Counted from the first letter of the stretch, positions 27,685 to 37,564 are shown. The stretch is 64,000 nucleotides of DNA from Oscillatoria sp. CS-180 (GCF_028330965.1 NZ_JAQMUB010000071.1:28144-92143); one strand, 5' to 3'. The notes: generated by a model from the sequence alone, not told the origin. Translations and numbers: made by a program.

Positions 27685-28929
27685 CTACACAATAGAGGCT
27701 TCTTTCGAGATATTATCTAAGGCTTCTAGGATTTTGTGAGCGATCGCGTCTGAGCCGCCGGGTTCGCCCACTCGTTCTCGTCCATTCACCTTGCAAAGGT
27801 CTAAATAGTCAGCATCGTCGAGAATCTGATCGATTTTGCGAGCTGCAGACAGAAGGGTTTTGCTATTGGCAGGACGAGTACCTACCGTGATCACTGACTT
27901 TCCTAAAAGCCGCATCTGAGCCTCAGCGAAGAGATAGGTGAACTGAGGACCAGGTCCCGGAATTTGAACGATGGGCTTGCCTAGGCCGACTGCTTGCTCG
28001 ACAGCGGTCCCTGCCATCCCGATGACCAAATTGCACTGATGTAGAATGTCCGCAAACGCATCGTAGTGATAATAAACGATGATGTTTCGCTTTTTGAGCA
28101 TGCCGACTTCGCTGGCGTCCCAGGCATCTGTTTCGGCTAAGGTTTTGAGGTGATCGCGAGTGAAGCTCGGCACTAAAGCTGCATGGAAGTGGGCTGGTCT
28201 TAATGGGGCGATCGCTTGGCACAGTTCCAGCATCAGGGAGAAGTTGACCTGAGCTTCTGGTAAGCGACTACCTGGCAGGAGAGCAATGAGTGGTGCTTGA
28301 AACGGGATATCGAGCTTTTTTCCAGTTGGTGCCAAGACATCCATGATGGGATAGCCCAGAAACTGAGTCCGGGTAAACCCTCGATTGATAAGATCTTTGG
28401 CGGTGTAGCGATCGCGGGTCAGAACGCCCAAACACTGCGGCGATTTCATGCCCCATTGCGCTAGCCAAGGAAGCTTGACCATGCCCTCGTAATAGCTGGA
28501 GGTACTAACGAGGAACACGACAAAGGGACGACCCGTTAACCTTGCAAACAAGATTGGCACAATGTCACCACAGGCAAACAGTAGGTCACAGCTGGGGCTG
28601 TATCGCTGTACGGCCTGAAATTGTCTCCAGGTCAAGCTGATTAGCCCTGACAGGAGGTCTTTTAGAAGACTAACGGGATTTGTGTCTCGCCACCAGTTCA
28701 CTGGATTTAGGAAGCGACCAAAATTGATGTAGTTGAACCCGCCGGACGGCAATTGCCGCGTCGGGCCAACAATTTTGACTCCCAACCTTTTGTAGGCGTT
28801 GCCTTTGCCAACAATGGGCATTGCCGCTACCTCAATCTCTGGGTCAATTCGGCACAAGGCTTTGAGCACCAGGCTAGCGTTGAGATCTTCACCATGTCCA
28901 TTACTTAGAAACAGTACCCGCCTGGTCAT
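27685..28929 (-). CDS. Lipid-A-disaccharide synthase-related protein
   Basis: 414 residues from the ATG at 28929 (MTRRVLFLSNGHGEDLNASL). A longer frame reaches a TTG at 29070 but would run through the M repeat. The glycosyltransferase-B pattern includes ALLPGSRLPEAQVNF, NLVIGMAGTAVEQAVGLGKP and QIPGPGPQFTYLFAEAQ. This group is widespread in cyanobacteria and resembles LpxB and monoglucosyldiacylglycerol-type transferases; its donor and acceptor are not known. Cotranscribed with the ABC1 kinase gene. Confidence 0.85.
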   Translation of the reverse strand: MTRRVLFLSNGHGEDLNASLVLKALCRIDPEIEVAAMPIVGKGNAYKRLGVKIVGPTRQLPSGGFNYINFGRFLNPVNWWRDTNPVSLLKDLLSGLISLTWRQFQAVQRYSPSCDLLFACGDIVPILFARLTGRPFVVFLVSTSSYYEGMVKLPWLAQWGMKSPQCLGVLTRDRYTAKDLINRGFTRTQFLGYPIMDVLAPTGKKLDIPFQAPLIALLPGSRLPEAQVNFSLMLELCQAIAPLRPAHFHAALVPSFTRDHLKTLAETDAWDASEVGMLKKRNIIVYYHYDAFADILHQCNLVIGMAGTAVEQAVGLGKPIVQIPGPGPQFTYLFAEAQMRLLGKSVITVGTRPANSKTLLSAARKIDQILDDADYLDLCKVNGRERVGEPGGSDAIAHKILEALDNISKEASIV

Positions 28930-29040
28930 ACCCGTTCCGCAGTAACTCCTCAATAAGCGTACAAGAAACAGAAACCTGGTTTCTGCCTTATGTCTCAGAG
29001 TTAAGGGTTTGCTTGGTAATTTGCTGTGAAAATATAGCTG

Positions 29041-29141
29041 GGTCTTACGCATGTGCCCCTGCATTCCCAATTTTGGGACGTTGAATCCGGCTTCTTCCTA
29101 TTTGGGGTTTGAAGGGCCACCGGATTCAATTGCGTCAGGCC
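29041..29141 (-). repeat. M repeat copy 3 (MITE-like)
   Basis: Reading on the minus strand it starts CTGACGCAATTGAATCCGG and ends TGCGTAAGACC, matching the ends and body of copies at 33714 and 54674. The inverted pair TTGAATCCGG/CCGGATTCAA lies inside. It directly abuts R copy 5. Confidence 0.7.
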
Positions 29142-29142
29142 T

Positions 29143-29400
29143 GATAGCTTTAGTCAGCTAGACTTGTGCACCCAATAGCATTTGGGTGCTTAAGAGAGTT
29201 CTAAACCAGAAATTACCTGAGAAAGCTAAGGTAATAGGTTGGCGGTTGACGTCAGGACACCCAACGAAATAGAGGCTTTGAGACTGTTGGGGGCTCGTTC
29301 CTCAACACCAACCTCCGTGGGGATATTGATGACTCCAAAAACGCCTCAGCGCATCGCTCAGATGGCTTGTCGCCTTGTCCCAACGGAACCGGCGACGCTC
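29143..29400 (-). repeat. R repeat copy 5, interrupted
   Basis: The left half (29143-29192) and right half (about 29347-29400) are separated by about 155 bp of unrelated sequence. The left half keeps the apical stem GCACCCAA/TTGGGTGC (8 pairs, minus-strand reading). The insertion has no recognised gene. Confidence 0.7.
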
Positions 29401-29426
29401 GAATGCAATGTGCTGAGAAACGGTTA

Positions 29427-30815
29427 CTACCAAAGACCTTGAGTGCGGGAATACCAACGCATCAGCACTCGGGCTAGTCGCTGGGGATGATGACGTACGG
29501 AGCCATGGGATGACTCTTCCATGACATTAGCAAGGATAATCCGACGTCCGGAGATAAGAACGGCATCCCGGTCTAGATAGACTGATTCGGCGCCAACTTT
29601 GGCATAGCGCTGCTGAGCCACTTCTGATGGAGAACGGCGCTGTACTAGCACCGCGTCGAACAAAGGTCTGCCGCACACTCGGTCGATCGCACGAATGTGG
29701 TCGGACACTGCATATCCCTGGGTTTCGCCAGGTTCGGTCATCACATTGCAGACATAGATACGAGGAACTTTACGCTGGGCGATCGCCTCTACAATCTCGG
29801 GGACTAGCAAATTAGGAACGATGCTGGTGTATAGACTCCCTGGTCCAAAGACAATGAAGTCCGCTTCTTGAATAGCCTTGATTGCTCTAGGCAGCGCTGG
29901 GGGATTGCTAGGCGTACATCCGATATTGACGATACTGCCCGCTGCTTCAGGAATTTTAGATTCTCCTTCAATACGGCGACCGTCGCTTAGCTCAGCCCAA
30001 AGCCTGACATCACTTAGGGTTGCGGGTAAAACCTGACCCCTAATTGCCAGTACTTTGGAGCTGGCTGCGATCGCCTGTTCCAAATCCCCTGTGATATCGT
30101 TCATTGCGGTCAGAAACAAATTGCCAAAGCTATGGCCCACTAAACCTGCTCCTGCCTTAAAGCGATATTGAAAAAGTTCAGTCAGCAACTTCTCTTCGTC
30201 TGCTAGGGCTGCTAGACAATTACGAATATCCCCTGGGGGAAGGACACCAATCTCCCGCCGTAGTCGTCCAGAAGATCCACCATCGTCGGCCACTGTCACA
30301 ATAGCAGTGATGTTGTAGCTGTATTGCTTCAGCCCCCGTAGCAAATTTGAAAGTCCAGTCCCTCCTCCGAGCACAACAACCTTGGGTCCTCGTGAGAGAC
30401 GTCGCTCCTGCATGAGCACGTCGACGAGTTCTGCCTCATTGCCGGGAAGCAATACTTCAGTAATGGCTCCGAGGGTTCGCGTCTGTCCCCATAGAATGAA
30501 GAGCAGTCCGAACAGAATGGCTAGAGGCCCGCTGACATAATTGGGAATCAGCGTTGTGACAAATCGTAGGGCAGATCCCAAGAACTGTACGGTGCGAAAA
30601 ATGGGCGTGAGTCGTAGAGAAATTAAGACTCCCAAGCCGACCAGCAAGACACCACTAACACTGAGGAGTAGCCACCGTTTTACCAGGAGTCCTGGTACTA
30701 ACCACTTTACAAATTGGGAAACTGAGCGAGGAGACCGGGGTGCCAACCAGAGTGTTTCGCGACGTAAACGGCGCAGAAACTGAGAGAACGTTTTGTTCAA
30801 GGCGTTGAAGAACAT
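29427..30815 (-). CDS. YvcK family gluconeogenesis factor (UDP-GlcNAc-binding)
   Basis: 462 residues, longer than Bacillus YvcK because of about 120 N-terminal residues containing membrane segments ([19 protein letters not shown] and [15 protein letters not shown]). The core then starts [20 protein letters not shown], with [20 protein letters not shown] and [12 protein letters not shown], the CofD-like signature. YvcK proteins bind UDP-GlcNAc and link central carbon metabolism to cell-wall synthesis. The extended N-terminus appears normal for cyanobacterial homologues. Single gene on the minus strand. Confidence 0.9.
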   Translation of the reverse strand: MFFNALNKTFSQFLRRLRRETLWLAPRSPRSVSQFVKWLVPGLLVKRWLLLSVSGVLLVGLGVLISLRLTPIFRTVQFLGSALRFVTTLIPNYVSGPLAILFGLLFILWGQTRTLGAITEVLLPGNEAELVDVLMQERRLSRGPKVVVLGGGTGLSNLLRGLKQYSYNITAIVTVADDGGSSGRLRREIGVLPPGDIRNCLAALADEEKLLTELFQYRFKAGAGLVGHSFGNLFLTAMNDITGDLEQAIAASSKVLAIRGQVLPATLSDVRLWAELSDGRRIEGESKIPEAAGSIVNIGCTPSNPPALPRAIKAIQEADFIVFGPGSLYTSIVPNLLVPEIVEAIAQRKVPRIYVCNVMTEPGETQGYAVSDHIRAIDRVCGRPLFDAVLVQRRSPSEVAQQRYAKVGAESVYLDRDAVLISGRRIILANVMEESSHGSVRHHPQRLARVLMRWYSRTQGLW

Positions 30816-31185
30816 TTCTTAAACAGCGGCTCTATGAGGACTCAAAGCATGGCGAGGACGAACCGGGCGAAGCTGCGACGAATCATATCTCAAAGCTTGG
30901 GTCATTGGCTAAGTCACTTCGAACTTAACCCATGACTGAGGATTCCTTTTTCAGCCTGTTAATCTCTAGCATTAAAGGGGGTGGGTGTAGCCATAATCAC
31001 GGTCAGTTCTCAACCTGTCCTCTCTAAAAACCCCTTTTCATCATTAAGCCTTGGCTAAAGCTAATCTATTAGGGGACATCCTAAATAACCTATTGTTGTT
31101 TGCGATCGCGCCTGATTCCAATCTGAGTTCTTGCAGCCAGTTCGAAACTGACTTCTAAGCAGTCATTAACCATCCCATTAGCTCT
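30816..31185. other. 370-bp divergent intergenic region
   Basis: It lies between yvcK-like and the MlaF-like gene and should hold both promoters. It has no repeat copy, no strong hairpin and no ORF that I can support. Confidence 0.4.
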
Positions 31186-32019
31186 ATGGCAGACACCTTA
31201 TTCAACACCGATTCAAATGATTTATCTCCGGACTGTGGCTCAGATGAACCGCTGGTTGACTTACGGAATATCAGCAAAACGTTTGGATCAAATCGTGTGC
31301 TAGATGGTCTCGACCTTGAGATGTACCGGGGCGAGGCGATCGCGATCATTGGTCCATCGGGAACCGGAAAATCAACAATCCTGAGAATTATTGCCGGGCT
31401 GCTGTCAGCAGATGCGGGTGACATTTATATTTCAGGACAGCGACGGATAGGACTCATCGAAGACTCTCAGGACCCTGTGGGCATTGGGATGGTTTTTCAG
31501 CAGGCTGCGCTGTTTGACTCTTTGACGGTAGAAGAGAACGTCGGTTTTTTGCTCTATCAGCACTCCAATTTGTCCAATCGTGAAATTCATACGCTGGTGG
31601 ACGATGTTTTGGAGATGGTGGGCTTGCCGGGGATTGGCGATCGCTACCCAGCTGAGCTTTCGGGCGGTATGCGGAAGCGGGTCAGTTTTGCTAGAGCTAT
31701 TGTGTCTAACCCTCAGAATCCGACAGATCGCCCTGCTTTGCTGCTTTACGATGAACCGACGGCTGGTTTGGATCCTATTGCCTCTACGGTGATTGAAGAT
31801 CTGATTCGGGATATTCAGAAAAGCCGTGGGTGTAGCTCGTACATTATTGTGACCCATCAAGACAGCACAATCCGCCGAACAGCAGATCGGGTGATATTCT
31901 TGCACCAGGGTAAAATTCAGTGGAGTGGAGCGATCGCAGACATTGATAACACTGACAACCCGTTCGTTCGTCAGTTTTTCAGCGGCAATGTTGAGGGGCC
32001 AATTCAGCTAGTCCATTAA
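31186..32019 (+). CDS. MlaF-like ABC transporter ATP-binding protein
   Basis: 277 residues. Walker A is IIGPSGTGKSTILRI, the signature is ELSGGMRKRVSFARAI, and Walker B is LLLYDEPTAGLDPIA. The motif GMVFQQAALFDSLTVEENVGF is typical of the MlaF/Ttg2A group. It energises lipid transport between membranes together with a permease and an MCE protein. The MCE gene follows 181 bp downstream; the permease is not in the window. A 24-residue acidic N-terminal extension precedes the domain. Confidence 0.9.
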   Translation: MADTLFNTDSNDLSPDCGSDEPLVDLRNISKTFGSNRVLDGLDLEMYRGEAIAIIGPSGTGKSTILRIIAGLLSADAGDIYISGQRRIGLIEDSQDPVGIGMVFQQAALFDSLTVEENVGFLLYQHSNLSNREIHTLVDDVLEMVGLPGIGDRYPAELSGGMRKRVSFARAIVSNPQNPTDRPALLLYDEPTAGLDPIASTVIEDLIRDIQKSRGCSSYIIVTHQDSTIRRTADRVIFLHQGKIQWSGAIADIDNTDNPFVRQFFSGNVEGPIQLVH

Positions 32020-32200
32020 CGGATGCGCTAGTGCATCTATCTAAAAGTTGGGTCTATTCTCGCTATTGAGTAAGCTATCAGTACCGCTCAATCGAGAACG
32101 TTATGAGTTTCTTGCAGTTCGTAGGGTTAGTGCTCACCGATATTGAACCGGTTTATCTCGGATGAGCCTTTTCTGACTGTGTGGTGATGGGGATATTAAA

Positions 32201-33418
32201 ATGCGGGCACGGGGAATTCGAGAAGGATCTGTAGGACTGCTAATTTTGGTTGGTGTCATTCTTTTCGGAGGTTTGGTGATTTGGCTACGGGGGCTAAATC
32301 CAGGTAATCGGGCCTACCGAATGACCGTCATCTTTCAAGACACAACGGGCATGCAGCTTGGCACATCCGTCAGATATCGGGGTGTTCCGGTTGGTCGGGT
32401 TGTGGAGATCCGTCCCAGCAGCAATCAAGTTGAAGTTGTGACAGAGATCACGCAAGCAGACCTTAGAATTCCTGAGGAAGGGATTCGGATTGCAGCTAAT
32501 CAATCTGGCTTTATTGGTGAAACAACCGTTGATATCACGCCTATGGTTGAGCTGCCAGAGGCTGAACAAGCGGTGAGTCCTACTGGGCCCGACTGCGAAT
32601 CGGGTGCCATTATCTGTGATGGCGATCGCCTGGATGGCGTTACAGGTGTCAGTTACGAATCTTTACTCCGGTCTGCTGAAACTTTGGCAAATACTTTTGC
32701 CGATCCCGCTTTGATTGATGATTTAAAGGGGACGCTCAATAACGCCGTAGTTTTGACAGACCAAGCAACTCAGTTGACAGATGAATTGACTCAGTTGACG
32801 TTAGCAGCTCAGGATGAGGTTAAGCCTGTCAGTGACTCACTTCAGCAGGCGACTAATAGTGCAGCAAGTGCGGCTCAAGAGATTCAGCTAACAGCGTCTG
32901 ACGTCCGCAACCTACTGGAAGTGAATCGATTTAGCTTGACGACAACCCTTAACAACATCAACCGCGCTAGCAATCGCCTTGCCAACCTGGCAGAGACCGT
33001 TAGCTTCGAGCTAGAAGACGGTGAATTTATAGACAACTTAAGAATTCTGTCGGCGAATGCAGCTGAAGCGTCTGCTAACTTTCGAGATGCCTCTGTTGAT
33101 GTGCAGACGCTGACAGGATCGCTGAACCAATCTGAGAATGTCTTGCTGATTCAGCAAACGCTAGAATCTGCCCGAGATGTTTTTCAAAGTGCTCAAAAGG
33201 TCCTTTCAGATGTTGATGAAGTGACGGGCGACCCTGCGGTGCGAGATAGTCTTCGCGATTTAATCTATGGTCTCCAGGATCTACTATCCAGTGCTGAAAC
33301 CCTAGAAAAACAGGCGGAGGCAGCGATCGCTTTAGCGTCTTTGACGAGTACAGTTCCTACAGCCGCTACGCCTGCTCAGATTCCTGCTGAAACGAATGAT
33401 GCCGCCGTGCCGCAGTAG
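32201..33418 (+). CDS. MlaD family (MCE domain) protein
   Basis: 405 residues. One N-terminal membrane anchor (VGLLILVGVILFGGLVIWL) is followed by the MCE domain (about 35-115) with GMQLGTSVRYRGVPVGRVVEI and QSGFIGETTVDITP. A long helical tail with many Gln, Asn, Ser and Thr residues forms a predicted coiled coil, ending in a disordered Ala/Pro/Thr stretch. MCE proteins form hexameric rings that carry lipid across the periplasm. In cyanobacteria and chloroplasts the relatives (TGD2 type) handle membrane lipids. Partner of the preceding ATPase. Confidence 0.9.
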   Translation: MRARGIREGSVGLLILVGVILFGGLVIWLRGLNPGNRAYRMTVIFQDTTGMQLGTSVRYRGVPVGRVVEIRPSSNQVEVVTEITQADLRIPEEGIRIAANQSGFIGETTVDITPMVELPEAEQAVSPTGPDCESGAIICDGDRLDGVTGVSYESLLRSAETLANTFADPALIDDLKGTLNNAVVLTDQATQLTDELTQLTLAAQDEVKPVSDSLQQATNSAASAAQEIQLTASDVRNLLEVNRFSLTTTLNNINRASNRLANLAETVSFELEDGEFIDNLRILSANAAEASANFRDASVDVQTLTGSLNQSENVLLIQQTLESARDVFQSAQKVLSDVDEVTGDPAVRDSLRDLIYGLQDLLSSAETLEKQAEAAIALASLTSTVPTAATPAQIPAETNDAAVPQ

Positions 33419-33528
33419 AGATACTGGGAAACGCCTGCAGGCATGTATGAGCCCCTGCCCCAGGATGAAGTTCATCTGGGGAATTAACCTGTTTATGTCA
33501 CGAGCGATGATAGGCAAGCAATGACAGG

Positions 33529-33629
33529 TATAGCCGTCGCCAGTTCTGTTAACAAGACAGCAAGCTATTGGGTTATGGGCTAAGACTCAGATGCTGTTGG
33601 GTGCATAAGCCTATATGGTTAAGGCTATA
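33529..33629 (+). repeat. R repeat copy 6
   Basis: Full-length copy beginning TATAGCCGTCGCCAGTTCTG and ending GGTTAAGGCTATA, so both TATAGC/GCTATA ends are intact. Confidence 0.85.
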
Positions 33630-33713
33630 TTCGGTTGCAACTACAAAGCTTTAGTAAAACTTGGCGTCAACGCTCCGTTTGATTACTGAATACTGCTTAG
33701 AGTTGATATAGAC

Positions 33714-33836
33714 AGAACTTACGCAGTTGAATCCGGCTTCGACTCTTAATCCTCACATATGGGGAAGCCGGCTTCAATGTCCCCTAAATTTTAGGGGATG
33801 CAAGGGGACCTATGTAGACGTGGTTTGTAAGTCCTA
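33714..33836 (+). repeat. M repeat copy 1 (MITE-like)
   Basis: Ends AGAACTTACGCA and TTTGTAAGTCCTA form imperfect terminal inverted repeats. Inside are CCGGCTTC...GAAGCCGG and CCCCTAAATTTTAGGGG. There is no coding capacity. It lies 85 bp after R copy 6 in the same orientation. Confidence 0.75.
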
Positions 33837-33935
33837 GGTGAATTTCCGGATAGGCTACTGAAAACTGATGAAAGGGTTGAAATTGGGATGTGTATCTTCT
33901 ATGACCTTACTCCTGTTGCTTAAGTACAGTTCAGA

Positions 33936-33963
33936 GGGAACAGGGAACACGGAGTAGGAAACA
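33936..33963 (+). repeat. Heptamer tandem repeat (STRR type)
   Basis: Four degenerate 7-base units related to GGGAACA. Short tandem heptamers of this sort are well known in cyanobacterial intergenic DNA. Confidence 0.7.
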
Positions 33964-33999
33964 GGGTGTACTTGTTTCTCTTGCACACCGCTATAAACC

Positions 34000-34620
34000 A
34001 TGTTCTGGTCTGGAGACGCCTTTTCTATGCGTGCTATTTTGCATCGTCCTCATTCTGCTCTCCCTAGAATTTCAGAAAAATCGGATTGGATAGAAACTCA
34101 GCAGCCTATTTCGAAACGTCCGTTTTCTGTTGTTCTCACCCTTGCCTGCGACGTCATGCTGCTGCTGACCACCGTCGGAGCTGGCCTTTTGCTGTATGCT
34201 CTAATCGTTTCAGTATGGCCGCCAGCAGGCAGCGTTGTAGAAAGAGACTTGGTCAAATGGATGCCGCTTAGCTCGATCGCCACCTCAGCCGCATGGTATT
34301 TGTTCCGAGATGTTCTACGGTGTCAGCAAGCGTCCAGTACGCTTCCTTTCGACTATACAGAGGCTATTTTTCAGCAGATCTATTGGCGGCGTTTAGAGAT
34401 CATTTTATGGGCGATCGCCTCCAACCTTGTCCTGCTTTGTCTCTGTCTGCTTTTACCGGCTCAACCGTTTATTTCCAAATTGTTTTTGTCGAGCGTTGTC
34501 GCGCTGATCGCTCTGGCTGTCCACAAAAGTATCCCCACTCAACGTCTGGCGTTTTCTGCTGCGACAGGGGTGTTTTCTGCTGCAATGTTTTTGATTATGA
34601 TGGCTGGATTCCTAGGCTGA
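34000..34620 (+). CDS. Hypothetical integral membrane protein
   Basis: 206 residues with about five hydrophobic segments (for example LLLTTVGAGLLLYALIVSV, IILWAIASNLVLLCLCLLL and a C-terminal FSAAMFLIMMAGFLG). A soluble N-terminus of about 35 residues precedes them. An alternative ATG at 34027 has GGAG 11 bases upstream. I do not recognise the family. It stands alone, flanked by repeats on both sides. Confidence 0.6.
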   Translation: MFWSGDAFSMRAILHRPHSALPRISEKSDWIETQQPISKRPFSVVLTLACDVMLLLTTVGAGLLLYALIVSVWPPAGSVVERDLVKWMPLSSIATSAAWYLFRDVLRCQQASSTLPFDYTEAIFQQIYWRRLEIILWAIASNLVLLCLCLLLPAQPFISKLFLSSVVALIALAVHKSIPTQRLAFSAATGVFSAAMFLIMMAGFLG

Positions 34621-34652
34621 TGAGGCTTCCTAGCGGCGGCTTCAAACATAGT

Positions 34653-34705
34653 TATAGCTTTAGCCATCTAGGCTTGTGTACCGAATGGCATTCGGGTGCT
34701 TAGTA
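34653..34705 (-). repeat. R repeat copy 7, half only
   Basis: Only one half is present. In minus-strand reading the apical hairpin is CCGAAT-GCC-ATTCGG, a perfect stem that differs in letters from copy 1. The homology stops after GGGTGCTTAG. Confidence 0.75.
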
Positions 34706-34786
34706 GCTCTTGGGCTTAGACAGGCCCCTTGTGTTTTGGGGCAGTTGTGGGGCAGGCTCTATGTGGATCATTTATCCTCCAGCCGC

Positions 34787-35620
34787 ATGACAAATATTCG
34801 ATTACTGGTGCTCGATATTGACGGTACGATCGCGGGCCGCTCCAATGAGGTGACGGATGGCGTTAGAGACGCGATCGCTGAGGTGCAGGCTAAAGGCGTG
34901 CAGGTCGCGATCGCGACGGGCCGCATGTATCGCTCTGCCCTTCGTTTTCATCAAGCTGTACGATCACCCTTACCGCTCATGTCTTATCAGGGAGCGCTGA
35001 TTAAGGACCCCATTGCAGGTAAGGTTTACCGCCATACACCTCTATCCCGCCAACATACGTTGGGTCTGCTGGCAGAACTCGCTACTTTGGAGGCTGAGGA
35101 CAAGCTCTCCATTCATCTCTATATCAACGATCAGCTTCACGTCCGACAAATCTTAACGGATACCAAGGAGTATGCAGCGCGATCGGGAATTGAACCTATA
35201 GCCGTCGGCGACCTGGCAACGTATCTTCAAACGGAGGAGAGCATTGAAACGACTAAGCTATTGGCTTTAAGCCCAGATCCGACTGTCATTACCGATTTAC
35301 TGGCCCAGTTCAAGCAACTCTACTTGCCAGAAGAGTTGTATCTGACGCAATCCGTCGCGACTTTTTTCGAGGCGACTCATCCTCTCTCAAACAAAGGCTC
35401 AGCGGTTCAATATTTAACGGAAGATCTCTTGAATCTAAACGCTGACCAAGTGATGACCGTCGGTGATAATTTCAACGATTTTGAAATGATTCGCTATGCC
35501 GGCGTAGGAGTCGCGATGGGAGATGCCCCCGATGGTGTGAAGGCGATCGCAGATTGGGTTGCTCCTAGTGTTGAGGAGGATGGCGTTGTTAGCGCGATCG
35601 AGCAATTTATTTTGGATTGA
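34787..35620 (+). CDS. Cof-type HAD-IIB family hydrolase
   Basis: 277 residues from the ATG at 34787. Motif I is LLVLDIDGTIAG, motif II AIATGRMYRSAL, and motif III/IV MTVGDNFNDFEMIRYAGVGVAMGDAP. The C2B cap sits between motifs II and III, as in the Cof family of sugar-phosphate and flavin-related phosphatases. A longer frame from 34676 would run out of R copy 7 and is unlikely to be the true start. The substrate is unknown. The gene is convergent with the CNNM gene. Confidence 0.9.
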   Translation: MTNIRLLVLDIDGTIAGRSNEVTDGVRDAIAEVQAKGVQVAIATGRMYRSALRFHQAVRSPLPLMSYQGALIKDPIAGKVYRHTPLSRQHTLGLLAELATLEAEDKLSIHLYINDQLHVRQILTDTKEYAARSGIEPIAVGDLATYLQTEESIETTKLLALSPDPTVITDLLAQFKQLYLPEELYLTQSVATFFEATHPLSNKGSAVQYLTEDLLNLNADQVMTVGDNFNDFEMIRYAGVGVAMGDAPDGVKAIADWVAPSVEEDGVVSAIEQFILD

Positions 35621-35986
35621 AACAAACTTGGCGTTGTTGTTACCAACTGTTCAAGATGTGCAGCAAAGCCTCCATCGCAGGAGGGTTGAAGCGGCTATTG
35701 CTGCTTTCTGATGAGGCTTGAAGCTTGGGGGGCAAATAAAAATCTCTTTAAAATCAGAAAGAGCACCGACGACTGGCCGTGTTTCGTCTCGGTGCTCTGA
35801 CTGGTTCGCTCCTCACACAATAGAATCGTAACCGAAAGTCATCTGGTTGTCACGACTTGTACATACTTCTGTAATTCAGATTTTCTTATCGGTTGTCCAG
35901 TCCGTATTAACGTGAAAGACCTCTGTAGCTTTCAGTGCACTAAGGCTCTGTGATAACCTTGAGGCCCACAAAAGAAAAACTAACAG
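35621..35986. other. 366-bp region between convergent genes
   Basis: The notable content is a strong hairpin at 35760-35798. The remaining sequence shows no gene. The short motif CTCCTCACACA at 35809-35819 was considered as a small-RNA signal and rejected. Confidence 0.45.
35745..35798 (-). terminator. Probable minus-strand intrinsic terminator
   Basis: AGAGCACCGA (35760-35769) pairs with TCGGTGCTCT (35789-35798), and an inner CGA/TCG adds to the stem. On the minus strand the hairpin is followed by TTCTGATTTTAAAGAG, a T-rich tail. It would end transcripts from the CNNM gene about 190 bp upstream. Confidence 0.6.
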
Positions 35987-37357
35987 CTATACCTTTTTTG
36001 CCTTGACTTCCAAGACTTTGGGGCCATCAACATTAGTTACAGTCCATTCATACCCGCTGTAATAAACCCGATCGCCTGTATTCGGGATCTTCTGTAGCTG
36101 ATGGATAAGGAATCCTGCGAGAGTCTGATAATCTTCCTCGGCAGGTAGCTCTACACCCAAAAGTTCATTGACTTCTTCAATATAGGTCTGAGCTTTAACA
36201 CGGTAGGACTGGTCATCCAGCATACTCACCAGAACCTCGACATCTTCCTCAAGCTCGTGACTGTCCCCGATAATCTCTCCAGTTACGTCTGTCAGGGTTA
36301 ACAGCCCTGCTGTGCCGCCGAATTCGTCTACGACCATCACCATGGATTTGCCAGACTTTTGCATAATCTGTAGCAAATCGTGTAGTTGAGTATATTCAGG
36401 GACAAAACGGGCCGGGCGCACCCAACTTTCAATGAAGCTTCCTGGCATCGCTTCGTGCCTGGCCAAGGGCCCAATCAAATCTTTGAGCGACAGAATACCG
36501 GAAACATCGTCTAAAGATTCACCAACGACAGGAAACTGCGAATATCCGGTTTCCGCAATCGTGTCAAGGACTTCCTGCAGGGTGCATGTTTTGGCAAGAG
36601 CTGTGATCTGAGTTCGAGGGATCATCACTTCTCCAGCAGTAACATCGCGGAACTCGAAGACGTTATTGAGGAGTTCTCGCTCTTCTTCGTCCAGGCCAGG
36701 GGATTCTGTTGAGGTGCGGATAATCAGCTGCAATTCTTCGGGGGTGACGCGGCTGTACCAGCTTTGGCTACCGGTGTATTGAATGCCAAATACCCGTAAT
36801 AGCCAGCGGGTGGATTGATTGAGCACCCAGACAAAGGGCATAAAGAGTTTGGCAATCGTTAGACTCGGAGGTCCCAACAGACGAGCTAACTGCTCGGGGT
36901 ATAGCATTGCCACAGCTTTGGGACTGAGTTCTCCGAGGACGATTTGGAGATAGGCGATCGCGATAAAGGCAAGCGGTATCGCTATAGAATGAGCAATCGT
37001 ACCGACCATCGGAACCGTGAAAGATACCTGACGAAACAACTGCAACAGCACTGCGGCAATGGTCGATTCCCCAATCCATCCCAAGGCTAGGCTAGAAAGG
37101 GTAATGCCAATTTGAGTTGTTGATAAGAGACGGTCCAGACTACGTTGGAAGCTTTGTACGGTTCTAGCTTGAATGTCACCTGCTTCGGCTAGCTGATTGA
37201 TGCGCGATCGCCTAACGGACACAATCGAGAATTCAGCGGCCACAAAAAAAGCATTGATCCCAATCAGGGCCAGAACTGACAATACCCTCACCACGATAGC
37301 AGCGCCAGTCAAGCCTGACGAAGCAACGTCCAGCGGTACGTCTGTCTGAGCAAGCAT
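35987..37357 (-). CDS. CNNM/CBS (hemolysin C-like) membrane protein
   Basis: 456 residues. The N-terminal DUF21/CNNM part (about 20-200) has four hydrophobic segments with FFVAAEFSIVSVRRSRINQLAEAG and GELSPKAVAM. A CBS pair follows: GEVMIPRTQITAL... and KSMVMVVDEFGGTAGLLTLTD. A CorC/HlyC domain sits at the C-terminus. This group is thought to move or sense Mg2+ or other cations and is often labelled hemolysin for historical reasons. A second paralogue lies at 61215-62330. Single gene. Confidence 0.92.
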   Translation of the reverse strand: MLAQTDVPLDVASSGLTGAAIVVRVLSVLALIGINAFFVAAEFSIVSVRRSRINQLAEAGDIQARTVQSFQRSLDRLLSTTQIGITLSSLALGWIGESTIAAVLLQLFRQVSFTVPMVGTIAHSIAIPLAFIAIAYLQIVLGELSPKAVAMLYPEQLARLLGPPSLTIAKLFMPFVWVLNQSTRWLLRVFGIQYTGSQSWYSRVTPEELQLIIRTSTESPGLDEEERELLNNVFEFRDVTAGEVMIPRTQITALAKTCTLQEVLDTIAETGYSQFPVVGESLDDVSGILSLKDLIGPLARHEAMPGSFIESWVRPARFVPEYTQLHDLLQIMQKSGKSMVMVVDEFGGTAGLLTLTDVTGEIIGDSHELEEDVEVLVSMLDDQSYRVKAQTYIEEVNELLGVELPAEEDYQTLAGFLIHQLQKIPNTGDRVYYSGYEWTVTNVDGPKVLEVKAKKV

Positions 37358-37564
37358 TTTGAATGTAAAGAAGTGTTAGATAACAAATAACCCAATCAAG
37401 ATTATTCTCAAACAGACAACGGGCGTTGCAAAAGAGTTATTGGTTGTCGGCAGTCATCGTAATTCAGACCAATCGCCTTTACCGTTCTGGATTAGGGAAA
37501 ACTTGAGAGTGTCTCAAAGCGTAATCACAACGCCACTTTGCGTTTCCAGACAGTGGATTAAATG

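Larger units (their letters stand above)
33419..33999. other. 581-bp intergenic region packed with repeats
   Basis: It contains R copy 6 (33529-33629), M copy 1 (33714-33836) and a heptamer tandem repeat (33936-33963). No gene is recognised. Confidence 0.6.

Noticed and set aside
29239..29442. ORF through the inserted segment in R copy 5
   Set aside because: It runs across repeat sequence and into the yvcK-like gene; the translation is not protein-like.
35809..35819. CTCCTCACACA resembles the core of the cyanobacterial small RNA Yfr1
   Set aside because: A hairpin precedes it, but no second hairpin with a T-tail follows within the usual length, and the trxA/guaB neighbourhood is absent.
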